Below, piece after piece: positions 8,060 through 16,394 of a DNA stretch of 36,157 nucleotides. The notes beneath the pieces were generated by a model. It did no database searches. It saw nothing but the letters and a program-made list of their open reading frames with translations, and was not told the DNA's origin. A program made the position numbers and the translations under genes. The DNA is taken from positions 1 through 36,157 of the forward strand of contig JAHEIW010000023.1 in assembly GCA_024639185.1 (NCBI GenBank), in the 5' to 3' direction. The stretch is from Deltaproteobacteria bacterium (GTDB lineage: Bacteria; Desulfobacterota; Desulfobacteria; Desulfobacterales; JAHEIW01). Every line of letters begins with the position of its first letter. Position 1 is the first letter of the stretch.

Positions 8060-9297
8060 TACTGAGCTTTTGGCCACGGCTTTTTCAGCCACGGCGGCAG
8101 CTGATAGGTCGACATTTGTTTGCTGCCTAAGTTGCGCAGCACGAGTTTGCCGTTTTCGGCCTGAAACAGATTGACCGGTAACAGATCGTCCCCGGCTCTT
8201 GCAGCCTGGCGCGGGTTATTAAAATCGTACACCCCGCCGATACCTTTGTAGCGGTTGGTCTTCATGGTGGTCGATACGGCTTTGTAATCTTTCACATCAC
8301 CGACCTTTTCAACCGCCGCCGCCCAGGCCATTACGCCATCATATACACAGGGCACAACGCTGAATGGCATGCTATCGGTTTTAAACATTTTTTTGTATCT
8401 GGTTTCGAGAGACCGGCCTTCAGGCGTCGCTTCGGGTGGAATCGCCAAAGCCGCATAGCCGGTAAAACCATCGGCATATTTGCTGGCGATCTCCATAAAT
8501 GAGGGGATGGAAACGGCATAGCCCAGGTCCACCAGAGAATTGGTCGGATTCTGAAGATATTGATCTGCAAATGCAGCAATGCTTTCAGGGGCGTAGATGC
8601 TCAAAAATACCAGAGCGGGGTCATGAGCCCGAATTTTTGTCAGGATGGGTCCCCAGGCATTGGTGGCTGCGGGTGTTTGTTCATATATCACCAGGTCTAA
8701 GTTGTACTGTTTGGCCTGTTCTTTTAAAGCGCCTGCGATTTTTTTGTCCCAATCATATTCACTGTAAACCACGGCCATCTTCTTGTTGGGCAGTTTGTAG
8801 CCAAAGCCCATGAAGGTTTCGATGGTTTTGGAGACGTACGCCGGCTCATTATCACCGGCCTGAAAGACATTCCAATACTGAGAGGGCTCATCTTTAACCA
8901 TACCCGTGGCAACAGTGGAAGCATTGTTGTTAATGTAAGGAACATCATACTTTCCAAAAGCCTGTACATCCGGTCCCATTGCATTGCAGGCGGTGACGAC
9001 CAAATCAACTTTTTCTTTGACGACGAGGACTTCTGCCGCCGAAATCAGCTTTTCTGGCAGCATATCTTCGACATCAAACGAGATAACTTTGAGTTGTCGC
9101 CCCAAAAGCCCGCCCCGGGCGTTAATATCGGCCACAGCCATTTCCGTCGCATTCAACATCACATTGCCGTCAGAAGCATAATAACCCGTGAGCGGGTTGG
9201 GTGCGCCCACTTTAATCGGTTCTGCCGCCATTGCCTGGACGCTAAATAGAACCGTAACAACTAAAATTGCAATGATAAAAAGACGATTCGCTTTCAT
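8059..9297 (-). CDS. livK: ABC transporter periplasmic substrate-binding protein LivK
   Basis: Periplasmic binding protein of 412 residues and type I fold. A signal peptide covers residues 1-24, with probable cleavage in VQAMA-AEPIKVG. The mature start IKVGAPNPLTGYYASDG is typical of HAAT binding proteins for amino acids and amides; GGLLGRQLKVISFDVED near 61-77 is the usual second motif. No lipobox cysteine is seen. ATG at 9297 has AAGGAG at good spacing. It heads the operon livK-G-F-H-M followed by gabT, mtbB and mtbC, so its ligand is plausibly a methylated amino compound. The upstream region holds an orphan extended Shine-Dalgarno motif, a candidate sigma-54 promoter and a large foldback repeat. 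Confidence 0.93.
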   Translation of the reverse strand: MKANRLFIIAILVVTVLFSVQAMAAEPIKVGAPNPLTGYYASDGNVMLNATEMAVADINARGGLLGRQLKVISFDVEDMLPEKLISAAEVLVVKEKVDLVVTACNAMGPDVQAFGKYDVPYINNNASTVATGMVKDEPSQYWNVFQAGDNEPAYVSKTIETFMGFGYKLPNKKMAVVYSEYDWDKKIAGALKEQAKQYNLDLVIYEQTPAATNAWGPILTKIRAHDPALVFLSIYAPESIAAFADQYLQNPTNSLVDLGYAVSIPSFMEIASKYADGFTGYAALAIPPEATPEGRSLETRYKKMFKTDSMPFSVVPCVYDGVMAWAAAVEKVGDVKDYKAVSTTMKTNRYKGIGGVYDFNNPRQAARAGDDLLPVNLFQAENGKLVLRNLGSKQMSTYQLPPWLKKPWPKAQ

Positions 9298-9440
9298 CAG
9301 TTTGTACTCCTTTTTTAAGTGTTTCTTATTGATAGCATAAAATTTACAATCAAATGAATAATTGCTCAGCTACCCCTAAAATCTGTATTCGTTCATTTGA
9401 ATGTGTCCCTGATTACCTGCCCCCTGAAACGCGAATCCTA

Positions 9441-9458
9441 TCTCACCTCCTTTCTTTC
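9441..9458 (-). promoter_or_regulatory. Orphan extended Shine-Dalgarno motif in livK leader
   Basis: The minus strand reads GAAAGAAAGGAGGTGAGA, near-complete complementarity to the 16S rRNA 3' end. No start codon with an open frame follows at ribosome spacing; the GTG inside it meets TAG two codons later. The last base of GGAGGTGA lies 146 bases before the livK ATG, the same distance as for the motif before the second livK. Confidence 0.5.
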
Positions 9459-9474
9459 GGTTTTCCTCTATGTT

Positions 9475-9491
9475 AGCGCTTTATAAGCCAA
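9475..9491 (-). promoter_or_regulatory. Candidate sigma-54 (-24/-12) promoter of the liv-gabT-mtbB operon
   Basis: The minus strand reads TTGGCTTATAAAGCGCT. It has the invariant GG and GC with exactly ten bases between them, plus the TTGGC and GCT flanks. It lies about 180 bases before livK and just upstream of the orphan Shine-Dalgarno motif. The -12 box is imperfect, so this is a moderate call. Confidence 0.45.
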
Positions 9492-9783
9492 TTACTTGAG
9501 GGGTCGGGGAGTTTTTCCATCCAACCCCTGATAATAACGGAATGAATTATCAGCAGCGAAATCGTGCACTGTCTGAAGGGTTTAGGGAGCGTTGCGAAAG
9601 AACAGCAATGACCCCAAAGCCACGGTGAGGCGCAAATTTGATTTTAGGTCTAACCCATTATTTTCTATTTGAATTCTGTTCTTTCGCTACACTCCCTTAA
9701 CCCTGAGTTTGCACGCTGAAGTCGCTGATATTTCATTCCGCCGTCAATTTAAGGAAAACTCCCCGACCCGTCAATTACTTATC
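9484..9783. repeat. Large imperfect foldback repeat, copy A, filling the 9298-9832 gap
   Basis: Arms of roughly 110 bases (about 9491-9606 and 9676-9777) are imperfect reverse complements. Shared blocks are GGGTCGGGGAGTTTT, CGGAATGAA-TATCAGC, CGTGCA, and GCGAAAGAACAG. The centre contains AACCCATTATTTTCTATTTGA. A related copy in opposite orientation is at 30782-30980. No coding frame or transposase is present, so it resembles a MITE or other non-autonomous element. Apart from it and the livK leader I see nothing else in this 535-base gap. Confidence 0.75.
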
Positions 9784-9832
9784 TCCGGCGAAGCTGCTTC
9801 ATTGGCAGCCTTCATGATTCGCCGTTTTCCGG

Positions 9833-11674
9833 CTAAGTTGCGATTCCGAGCTCCGCCAGCTTCTTGGTAGAGGGGATCCCCTTGGCGGTCCAGCCCCGCA
9901 GCTTGTAATATTCCGGCAGCATTTTATCCAAGCGCACCACCTGGCCTTTTCCGGGGCCTTCGGGCATCGGTTCTTTGAGCATGCGTTTTGGCAGGATGTC
10001 ATCTTTGGCTGTCAGGCCGGCCTTGAGATTGAATATTCGCTCTAAATTATAGATGCGCTCGCCGGTTTTCAGAAAACCCTTCAATCCGCCGAATTTCAAA
10101 CCGGTCCCTTTCTCCATCAGATTGATAAAGACATCGGCATCCGGTGAACCGATAACGATAAAGTTGCAGATCCCCGATGAATCGATCATGGTATAAAAAT
10201 CCTGGACCTTTTTGGCCACTGCCGGCTTGCCTTTGGTCGTGAAACGATCTAAATTATCACCGGTTTTGACAATACCCATCAGCGAGATACCGAAAAATTC
10301 GACACAATGCACTTCGTTGCGAATGTGGCATCCGCCCCGGTTTGAAGTGGCATAGGCCAGGGCAAAACCCTGCCCCCCTCTGGGGTCATAACTGGGAAAT
10401 TCCAGTTTTTTGGCAGTCATGGACATCTCGGGATGGCCGTATTTTTTCGCCAGGCGATAGGACCCTTCAGCGAGCGCATCACCAAAGCCTTCGCGCCGGG
10501 CGGTCTTTTCCACCAGTTCAACTACCGCTTTGCCGTCCCCGAAAGCCAATTCGCCACCGACATCTTTTTTGGTCAGATAGCCTTTTTCAAAAAGTTCCAT
10601 GGCACAAGCAATCGTAACGCCGGTGGAAATCGTGTCCATGCCCATGCGGTTGCAAATGTAATTGGCCTGGATAACGGCTTCGGGATTGTCGACCCCGCAG
10701 GCGGATCCGAGAGCTCCCAAGGTCTCATATTCGGGCCCTTCTCCCGCGCCTTTGAATTCTCCCTCCGGAATACGCGTTACCCGGCCACAGGCCAGCGGGC
10801 AGCCGAAGCAGCCCTTGGTTTTGGCGGCACCTCTGAGGTTGTATTTGGCAATCACCGCGCCGCCGATCTTGGCGGCCCCCTCAAATACGCCGGTCTGATA
10901 ATTTCGAGTGGGCAGCAGACCGACCTCGTTTGAAAACTCAACCACATCTGAAGTGCCATACTGCCCCAAAACCTCGGACATGTACGGGTCATGAAATTCC
11001 TTAATGGCATCCAACACCGCGGCCCTGAATCCTTCGGGGTCGGCGACTGTCACGCCCCCGGTGCCTCTGACCGCCACGGCCTTAAGGTTCTTGGATCCCA
11101 TCACCGCGCCCACGCCCGATCGTCCGGCAGCGCGACCCGTGTCGTTCATAATGCATGCAAATTTGACCCGTTTTTCACCCGCCGGCCCGATACAGGCCAC
11201 CTTGGCTTCCGCATCCGTTTCGGATAGAATCGCTTCGGTGGTTTGTTGTGTTTCCAAGCCCCACAGATGCTTGGCTTTGCGAATTTCGATGCTGTCATTT
11301 TCGATCCACAGATAAACAGGCGTTTTGGCCTTGCCTTCCAGTATGACCATGTCGTAACCCGCATATTTGAGCTCAGCACCGAAATATCCCCCGGAGTTTG
11401 AATTGGCGATGGCTCCGGTCAAGGGAGACTTGGTTACAGCGGTGTAGCGGCCGCCCGCCAGAGCACCGGTGCCGGTCATCGGGCCGGTGGCCATGATGAG
11501 CTTGTTGCCGGGACTCAATGGATCAACTTTGGGATCGATCTCATCGTAGAGGTATTTAATCCCTAAGCCGCGTCCGCCGATATAATCATGAGCACTTTTC
11601 TGATCTAAATCCTCAACCGATACAGCGCCCTTGGTTAAATTCACTCTTAAAATCTTACCCACCCATGCGTCCAT
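9833..11674 (-). CDS. Aldehyde ferredoxin oxidoreductase, catalytic subunit (AorB-like)
   Basis: Tungsten bis-pyranopterin enzyme of 613 residues that oxidises aldehydes to acids. The cluster motif C289-x2-C292-x3-C296 with distant C503 (SSGIC) fits the pattern known from the Pyrococcus enzyme (288, 291, 295, 494). GPEYETLG near 314-320 and GGCHIRNEVHC near 448-456 supply the conserved acidic and histidine residues at the active site. N-domain motifs are YIGGRGLG near 31, ATGPMTGTGAL near 62, and RSGVGAVMGSKNLK near 185. ATG at 11674 has a perfect AAGGAGG and overlaps the ferredoxin gene stop by one base. It ends in TAG with TGA seven codons on. With the ferredoxin, MoaD-like and FAD proteins upstream it matches the NADH-coupled AorABC type described in Aromatoleum. 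Confidence 0.95.
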   Translation of the reverse strand: MDAWVGKILRVNLTKGAVSVEDLDQKSAHDYIGGRGLGIKYLYDEIDPKVDPLSPGNKLIMATGPMTGTGALAGGRYTAVTKSPLTGAIANSNSGGYFGAELKYAGYDMVILEGKAKTPVYLWIENDSIEIRKAKHLWGLETQQTTEAILSETDAEAKVACIGPAGEKRVKFACIMNDTGRAAGRSGVGAVMGSKNLKAVAVRGTGGVTVADPEGFRAAVLDAIKEFHDPYMSEVLGQYGTSDVVEFSNEVGLLPTRNYQTGVFEGAAKIGGAVIAKYNLRGAAKTKGCFGCPLACGRVTRIPEGEFKGAGEGPEYETLGALGSACGVDNPEAVIQANYICNRMGMDTISTGVTIACAMELFEKGYLTKKDVGGELAFGDGKAVVELVEKTARREGFGDALAEGSYRLAKKYGHPEMSMTAKKLEFPSYDPRGGQGFALAYATSNRGGCHIRNEVHCVEFFGISLMGIVKTGDNLDRFTTKGKPAVAKKVQDFYTMIDSSGICNFIVIGSPDADVFINLMEKGTGLKFGGLKGFLKTGERIYNLERIFNLKAGLTAKDDILPKRMLKEPMPEGPGKGQVVRLDKMLPEYYKLRGWTAKGIPSTKKLAELGIAT

Positions 11675-12153
11675 TAGTCTTCCTCCTTCTGATGGTAGAT
11701 TTTTTTTGCATATGCCCGGCATTTGCGAACATTGGTCAATTCAACGTCTTTAAATTCCAGTGCATTGGGGACGCAAAATTCGACACACTCGGGTTTGCCG
11801 CCGCACAAATCGCATTTTTGCACGATTCCTGAGCTCTGGTAGGTAATCGCACCAAAAGGACAGGCCATCGTGCACATCTTGCACCCGACACACTTTTCCG
11901 GATCCACCAGAACCACATAAGCCTCATTGACTTCATCCGCAGAAATCGCACCGGTCGGACATACTTCACCGCAGAAAGGTCTGTTGCACTGGGTACAAAC
12001 CATGGGGACATAGAAGGCGTCTTCGGTAAAGATACTGACCTGAATGTTGGATTTGGCTGGATTGTATTCGCCGTGATGTGCGAACGAGCAGGCCAATTCA
12101 CAGTATCTACAGCCCGTGCATTTATCCAGGTTAACGATCAGCGCCTTTGACAT
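11674..12153 (-). CDS. Four-cluster ferredoxin subunit of AOR (AorA-like)
   Basis: Polyferredoxin of 159 residues, HycB/DmsB-like, with 16 cysteines for four [4Fe-4S] clusters. The first set is C12-x2-C15-x2-C18-x3-C22, followed by CTQCNRPFCGEVCP, CVGCKMCTMACP and CDLCGGKPECVEFC. No Tat or other signal is present, so it is cytoplasmic. ATG at 12153 has AAAGGAG upstream; the TAA stop overlaps the AOR start (TAATG), which indicates translational coupling and a stoichiometric complex. It should relay electrons between the AOR active site and the FAD subunit encoded at 13043-14320. Confidence 0.93.
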   Translation of the reverse strand: MSKALIVNLDKCTGCRYCELACSFAHHGEYNPAKSNIQVSIFTEDAFYVPMVCTQCNRPFCGEVCPTGAISADEVNEAYVVLVDPEKCVGCKMCTMACPFGAITYQSSGIVQKCDLCGGKPECVEFCVPNALEFKDVELTNVRKCRAYAKKIYHQKEED

Positions 12154-12641
12154 TTTACACTCCTTTCTCTAAAAAGTGGCTTCAAAATCCCATCTCCCCG
12201 CTCAATGGAGCGGGATTTCGCTTCAAATTGAACGATAATTTAAGGGGCTCAAAAGGCCCCAATGGCTGCGTTTCCCCGCAAATTGAAATGTCAATTTATC
12301 GCGGCAAGATGCCGCTCCCACCGTGTGTACTAAAGATTAATGTATAACCAATGCAATAGCTAAAAATTAGTGGGAGTGGCTTCCAGCCACGAGGTGTGCT
12401 CCACTTTCAATTCGGGCCTGCGGCAAGCTCAGCCGAGCCGGGACGCCTTGCCTTGTTGAACACCTCAAGTTTAAGAGATCAAATGTGAAATCCCGCTTTC
12501 AAGCGGGGAACCTGACCTGAGGCTCTGAAACCACTTTTATTTAAAATTAATTCTAAAATATGCATAAAACACAATGAGAAGATGAATTTATAACTGCTGT
12601 GCCCAAGGGTTTACGGTGTTGATTAAAGGGTGAATCAGTTT
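12154..12641. repeat. 488-base gap made of REP-like palindromes
   Basis: No gene is supported here. It holds several hairpins: CCCGCTCAATGGAGCGGG near 12197-12214, a GCGGCAAGATGCCGC hairpin at 12301-12315, a GTGG/CCAC hairpin near 12371-12391, and TCCCGCTTTCAAGCGGGGA near 12491-12509. The block 12487-12536 recurs, slightly changed, at 29879-29933. The 12298-12321 block recurs inverted at 18683-18706. These act as mobile non-coding repeats or terminators, and they interrupt the aor set between the MoaD-like and ferredoxin genes. Confidence 0.7.
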
Positions 12642-12890
12642 TCAGCCCCCCGCCATCGGCATGAACAAACTGACTTTATCGCCGTCTTTCAGTTGTTGCT
12701 GCTCTTTGCTGTGCAGGCCATTGATCAAAATCATTTTCGGTATGTCTGCTGAAAGTTTGATCTTGTCCCGCAAGACATCCCCCACAGCGATGTCATCCTC
12801 AACGGAGATTTCAAAAGGGTCACCCGTCTTTATTCCCGCAGGTAAAAACGACTTAAAGCCGTGGTGGATTTTAACGCTGACCGAGATCAT
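12642..12890 (-). CDS. MoaD/ThiS-family sulfur carrier protein (AorD-like)
   Basis: Small ubiquitin-fold protein of 82 residues ending in the obligatory Gly-Gly (FMPMAGG), where thiocarboxylate forms for pterin dithiolene synthesis. The central pattern VGDVLRDKIKL-IPKMILINGLHS-LKDGDKVSLFMPMAGG is typical of MoaD-like proteins. ATG at 12890 has AAGGA just upstream; an earlier in-frame ATG at 12917 has no ribosome site. It lies between the FAD oxidoreductase and the ferredoxin/AOR pair, as in known aor operons, so it is probably dedicated to the tungsten cofactor of the AOR. Stop is TGA. Confidence 0.88.
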   Translation of the reverse strand: MISVSVKIHHGFKSFLPAGIKTGDPFEISVEDDIAVGDVLRDKIKLSADIPKMILINGLHSKEQQQLKDGDKVSLFMPMAGG

Positions 12891-12962
12891 CGTATCCTTA
12901 TAACCGTCTCCGCACATAGTGGAATCTATCTTAAAAAACGTTACATTATGGTTCAGTCATCA

Positions 12963-13032
12963 GGCTTCTGGCCTCTGGTCACTGGCTACTGGCAAGCCTG
13001 CGACGAGCTCAGCCGAGTCGAAGCCAGAAGCC
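12963..13032. repeat. Inverted repeat between FAD oxidoreductase and MoaD-like gene
   Basis: Perfect 10-base arms GGCTTCTGGC (12963-12972) and GCCAGAAGCC (13023-13032) enclose CTGCGACGAGCTCAGCCGAG, a motif echoed by CTGCGGCAAGCTCAGCCGAG near 12419-12438. It begins about ten bases past the FAD gene stop. Confidence 0.6.
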
Positions 13033-13042
13033 AGCAGCCAGA

Positions 13043-14320
13043 CTAGAGGAAGTGTCCGGTTTTTTCTGAGAACCAATCCCCATATCTGACGGGCGATCTG
13101 ACCATTTGATCCCGCTTTTCTCGAGGGATCCTGACGCGATTTCTGATCAGGCTGGTGATGACCCCGATATCGGCCACCGCATCCATTAAGACGGCGCCAA
13201 CCAATTCGTCATTCCTATTCCAGACCAGTTTGCGATACCGTAACTTGGCCGGATCTTCGCAGACCACTTCTTCAAAGTCGCCATTATCCGGATTGGTGAT
13301 GCCCACCGATGCCACGGCACTTCCCAGAAAACCGCAGATATTGCTGCTAAGGCCCTCGTTTTTATCCATGCCGCCAGCCATGTTGATGCCGGCGGTGCGT
13401 CCCTGGGAACAGGCGCTGGGCCAGGTGGCAATCACCTGTCTTTGCCCGGTGATTAAATTGAGTCCCTCGGCAACATCGCCGGCCGCAAACACATTGGAAA
13501 TACGGGTGCGCATGGTCTCGTCCACGATGATGCCATAATTGACTTCAATATTCGTTTCGGTAACCAGCTGCGTATTGGCGCTGACGCCTTTGCCGATAAT
13601 AACAGCGTCAGCCTCGAGACTTTTACCTGTATTCAGGGTAACACTTAATTTATTTTTGGCTTTTTCAATGGACACGGCGTGGGTTTCAAACAATATGGAC
13701 ATGCCGCACTGCCGGATACCCTGGCAGACATTTTCAGCGCAGGATGGATCCACATTGCGCGAAAGCGGTTGCCGGGAGCCGATGACGATTTTAATATTGC
13801 GATCTTGGCGATATAGCGCGTTGGCCGCCTGTAAACCGATCAGACCGCCCCCGACGATGACAATGTCCTTCATCGCAGCGGCGGCGGCGACCAGTTTATC
13901 GGCATCATCAACGGTCTTGAGGGTAAATACGCCTGCCAACTCTTCGCCCGGTATTCCCAGCGGCTTGGCCGAAGATCCGGTGGCAATCAGCAGATTGTCA
14001 TATTCTAAAATGTCTTTGCTGGCGAGGTGCACCTGCTGATGATGCGGGTCAACCCGTGTAGCTGGGTTATTCAGAATCAGTTTAATATCATTGTGTTCAT
14101 AAAAATTCTGATCAGCCAGAAACAAAGCTGACCGCCTTATCTTTTGGGCAACATAATAGGTAAGCAGGACAGGTGAGTAGGCATAATGCTTCTCGGCAGA
14201 AACCAGGGTAATTTGGCTGCCGGCCTCATTTTCACGAATGGCCCTAACCGCATTCAGCGCAGCCGCACTGTTGCCAATGATTATATGCCTTTGGCGCTTG
14301 CGGAAGCCTCTCTGGTTCAT
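13043..14320 (-). CDS. FAD-dependent pyridine nucleotide oxidoreductase (AorC-like)
   Basis: Flavoprotein of 425 residues in the NADH oxidase/rubredoxin reductase/NirB-N family. It has an N-terminal dinucleotide fold (HIIIGNSAAALNAVRAI near 12-28), the ATG motif LLIATGSSAKPLGIPG near 110-125, a second NAD(P)-binding fold IVIVGGGLIGLQAANAL near 152-168, and the FAD-contact VFAAGDVAEG near 280-289. No redox-active CxxC disulfide motif is visible. ATG at 14320 was chosen over an upstream TTG at 14329; the ribosome site is weak. It ends in TAG. As the first gene of the set before MoaD, ferredoxin and AOR, it likely passes electrons to NAD+, as AorC does. Upstream, three GATGC palindromes separate it from a divergent MttB-family gene. 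Confidence 0.88.
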   Translation of the reverse strand: MNQRGFRKRQRHIIIGNSAAALNAVRAIRENEAGSQITLVSAEKHYAYSPVLLTYYVAQKIRRSALFLADQNFYEHNDIKLILNNPATRVDPHHQQVHLASKDILEYDNLLIATGSSAKPLGIPGEELAGVFTLKTVDDADKLVAAAAAMKDIVIVGGGLIGLQAANALYRQDRNIKIVIGSRQPLSRNVDPSCAENVCQGIRQCGMSILFETHAVSIEKAKNKLSVTLNTGKSLEADAVIIGKGVSANTQLVTETNIEVNYGIIVDETMRTRISNVFAAGDVAEGLNLITGQRQVIATWPSACSQGRTAGINMAGGMDKNEGLSSNICGFLGSAVASVGITNPDNGDFEEVVCEDPAKLRYRKLVWNRNDELVGAVLMDAVADIGVITSLIRNRVRIPREKRDQMVRSPVRYGDWFSEKTGHFL

Positions 14321-14483
14321 GGCAATCAAACCTATTCATGGTAATTTGAGGGAAATGAGAATATCGAAATGGGTGCTAGCATCATTACAGTCAAACAAAA
14401 TGCATGCCAAGGACTGAAAGATTAAATATTTAAAATAAATATAATAAGTTATAGGATTTTTGGTAAAGTAGTCACTATAATTT

Positions 14484-14622
14484 CGATGCGAAATTGCATC
14501 GATGTATGGATAAAACACTAAGATTCTATCAAATTTAACGATGCAATATAGCATCAATTTTAAAAATATAATATATGAAATCTTTCCTTATAGTTATACA
14601 AACTATGATGCAATATGGCATC
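14484..14622. promoter_or_regulatory. Three GATGC-N6-GCATC palindromic operators in a divergent promoter region
   Basis: Perfect arms occur three times: 14484-14501 (CGATGCGAAATTGCATCG), 14540-14555 (GATGCAATATAGCATC) and 14607-14622 (GATGCAATATGGCATC). Centres are 55 and 67 bases apart. They sit in the AT-rich 438-base gap 14321-14758 between the FAD oxidoreductase (minus) and an MttB-family gene (plus). I did not see the motif elsewhere in the window. They probably bind one dimeric regulator acting on one or both directions. The rest of the gap shows no gene; AATATAAA near 14719-14725 may be part of a -10 box. Confidence 0.7.
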
Positions 14623-14758
14623 GTAATTAAACGCAATGTGCTGCTAAATCATCTTAATCAATTGTATTCTTATTCTTTATTCATTTGGGGACTTTTGATT
14701 GATTTTTGTTGCCGTTGAATATAAAAACGGTTGTAACTCCTATTGAAAGGAAATCACC

Positions 14759-16237
14759 ATGGCTAAATATGGAACCAAGGCCGGGTTCGCGTCAATGGCA
14801 TCCAGCGGACTGAAATTATTGTCCAATGATGAGCTTGATACGCTGCATTATGCCACTCTTCAGGTACTCCAAAAAACGGGCGTCAGGGTTGAAAGTCAGC
14901 AGGCAGCTGATTTGTTCCTGTCCGGCGGCGCCACGGTGCAAAAAAGTGATGGGTATTCCCTGGTAAAAATCCCAGCCCACCTGGTAGAGGACAGTATTCA
15001 ATCCGCTCCCAGTAGCATTACGTTTTACGGCCGGACGCCCGAAGATGATTTTGTGGCCGAGCCCAATCGTTTCAGTTTCCAAAACGTCGGTGTGGTTCCC
15101 AGTGTGATCGATTTGAAAAGTGGTGAAATGCGGCCGTTCGCCAAACAGGACAGTGCCGATGTTGCCAGACTATGCGATGCTCTGGATGAAATCATGGTCT
15201 TTGAACGCGCGGGGCTGCCGACCGATTGTCCGGCTGATAGCATCCAGCTGCACAACTACGAAGCCATGCTGGCCAACACCTCCAAGCACATTTTGGGTTG
15301 CGCCGGCAGTGTCGAAAAATTTAATCTGATTGTTAAGATGGCGGCGGCATGCTGCGGCGGCCCTGATATGTTCAATCAGCACCCCTGCATTACCATGAAT
15401 TTAACGGTCAGCTCCCCGCTGTTCATCGTGGCGAGCTGCTCGGATATCGCCATGGCAGCTGCCCGCCAGGGTGTCAATGTGGTCGGTATTTCAATGACCA
15501 TGGCCGGGGGGACCTCACCGGTAACACTGGCCGGGACGTTGGTGCAATCCAACGCCGAGATTCTCAGTTTGCTGGTGCTCAACCAATTGGCCAATAGAGG
15601 GGCGCCGTATACCTATTCCCAGACCAGCGTGATGATGGACCTTAAAACCGGCCTGGGCGCGCTGGGTGCCCCCGAAACCGGTCTAATCAATGCGGCCAGC
15701 GCCCAGTTAGCCCAGTACTATCGATTGCCCTGCTGGGTCGGCGGGGCCGGGTATAACGACAGCAAAACCGTTGATGCTCAGGCGATCCTTGAAGGTACCA
15801 TGAACGCGATGTTTATCGGACTTAGCGGTGCAAACCTGATTATGGGTGGCGGCAGCATTAACTCCATTCTGACTTTTGATTATGCCAAAATGGTGATCGA
15901 CCATGAAATGTTCCGTTACATCCGCAAACTGATCGAAGGCATCCGGGTAAACGAGGAGACGCTGGCGCTTGATGTGATCGATCAGGTGGGCCCCGGCGGC
16001 AATTTTCTGACCCATGATCATACGTTTGATCACATGCGCGCCAGGTCTGCGGCCGGTCTTTTTTGCCGCACGGGTTTTGAGCAATGGGTGGACGCCGGCC
16101 GCAAAGGGATGTATGAGCGAGCCAGAGAAAAAGCAACCGAGCTGCTGTCCAATCATAAACCTAAGGATTTGCCCGGTGGCGCTGCCGATCGCATGAGGGA
16201 AATCGTCGCTGCCTATGAAAAGGAAAAGGGCATTTAA
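14759..16237 (+). CDS. MttB-family (COG5598) methyltransferase without pyrrolysine, copy 1
   Basis: TIM-barrel corrinoid methyltransferase of 492 residues, homologous to trimethylamine methyltransferase but with no in-frame amber codon. Family signatures: LSNDELDTLHYATLQVLQKTGV near 21-42, SMTMAGGTSPVTLAGTLVQSNAE near 243-265, GALGAPETGLINAASAQLAQYYRLP near 301-325, DSKTVDAQAILEG near 334-346 (just after the Pyl position in MttB), and GGNFLTHDHTFDH near 420-432. ATG at 14759 has AAAGGA upstream; stop TAA. Characterised non-Pyl members demethylate quaternary amines such as glycine betaine (MtgB), proline betaine (MtpB), carnitine (MtcB) and gamma-butyrobetaine (MtyB). It stands alone on the plus strand, under the GATGC operator region, with no adjacent corrinoid gene. 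Substrate undetermined. Confidence 0.93.
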   Translation: MAKYGTKAGFASMASSGLKLLSNDELDTLHYATLQVLQKTGVRVESQQAADLFLSGGATVQKSDGYSLVKIPAHLVEDSIQSAPSSITFYGRTPEDDFVAEPNRFSFQNVGVVPSVIDLKSGEMRPFAKQDSADVARLCDALDEIMVFERAGLPTDCPADSIQLHNYEAMLANTSKHILGCAGSVEKFNLIVKMAAACCGGPDMFNQHPCITMNLTVSSPLFIVASCSDIAMAAARQGVNVVGISMTMAGGTSPVTLAGTLVQSNAEILSLLVLNQLANRGAPYTYSQTSVMMDLKTGLGALGAPETGLINAASAQLAQYYRLPCWVGGAGYNDSKTVDAQAILEGTMNAMFIGLSGANLIMGGGSINSILTFDYAKMVIDHEMFRYIRKLIEGIRVNEETLALDVIDQVGPGGNFLTHDHTFDHMRARSAAGLFCRTGFEQWVDAGRKGMYERAREKATELLSNHKPKDLPGGAADRMREIVAAYEKEKGI

Positions 16238-16276
16238 AATCAATTTGGTTGAGCACCCTGTTTCGTTTCCAGTTAG

Positions 16277-16363
16277 TCCGCCGCAGGCGGATTAAAAAAG
16301 ATATTTTTTCTCGTTTATCGGGCTCAATCCGCCGGAGGCGGGCTTAATCCCGTTATACGGGGA
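16277..16363. repeat. GC-rich hairpin cluster downstream of MttB copy 1
   Basis: Three short palindromes lie between convergent genes: TCCGCCGCAGGCGGA (16277-16291), CCGCCGGAGGCGG (16329-16341) and CCCGTTATACGGGG (16350-16363). They may terminate transcription from either side, but none has a clean T-tract directly after it. Confidence 0.5.
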
Positions 16364-16394
16364 CCTTCGGCCGGCTCAACTAATAGATGACCGG

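Noticed and set aside
12147-12347. 66-residue plus-strand frame
   Set aside because: It lies wholly in REP-like repeats, has no ribosome site and no protein-like composition.
14336-14557. 73-residue minus-strand frame in the operator region
   Set aside because: Very AT-rich, spans a GATGC palindrome, and no ribosome site is seen.
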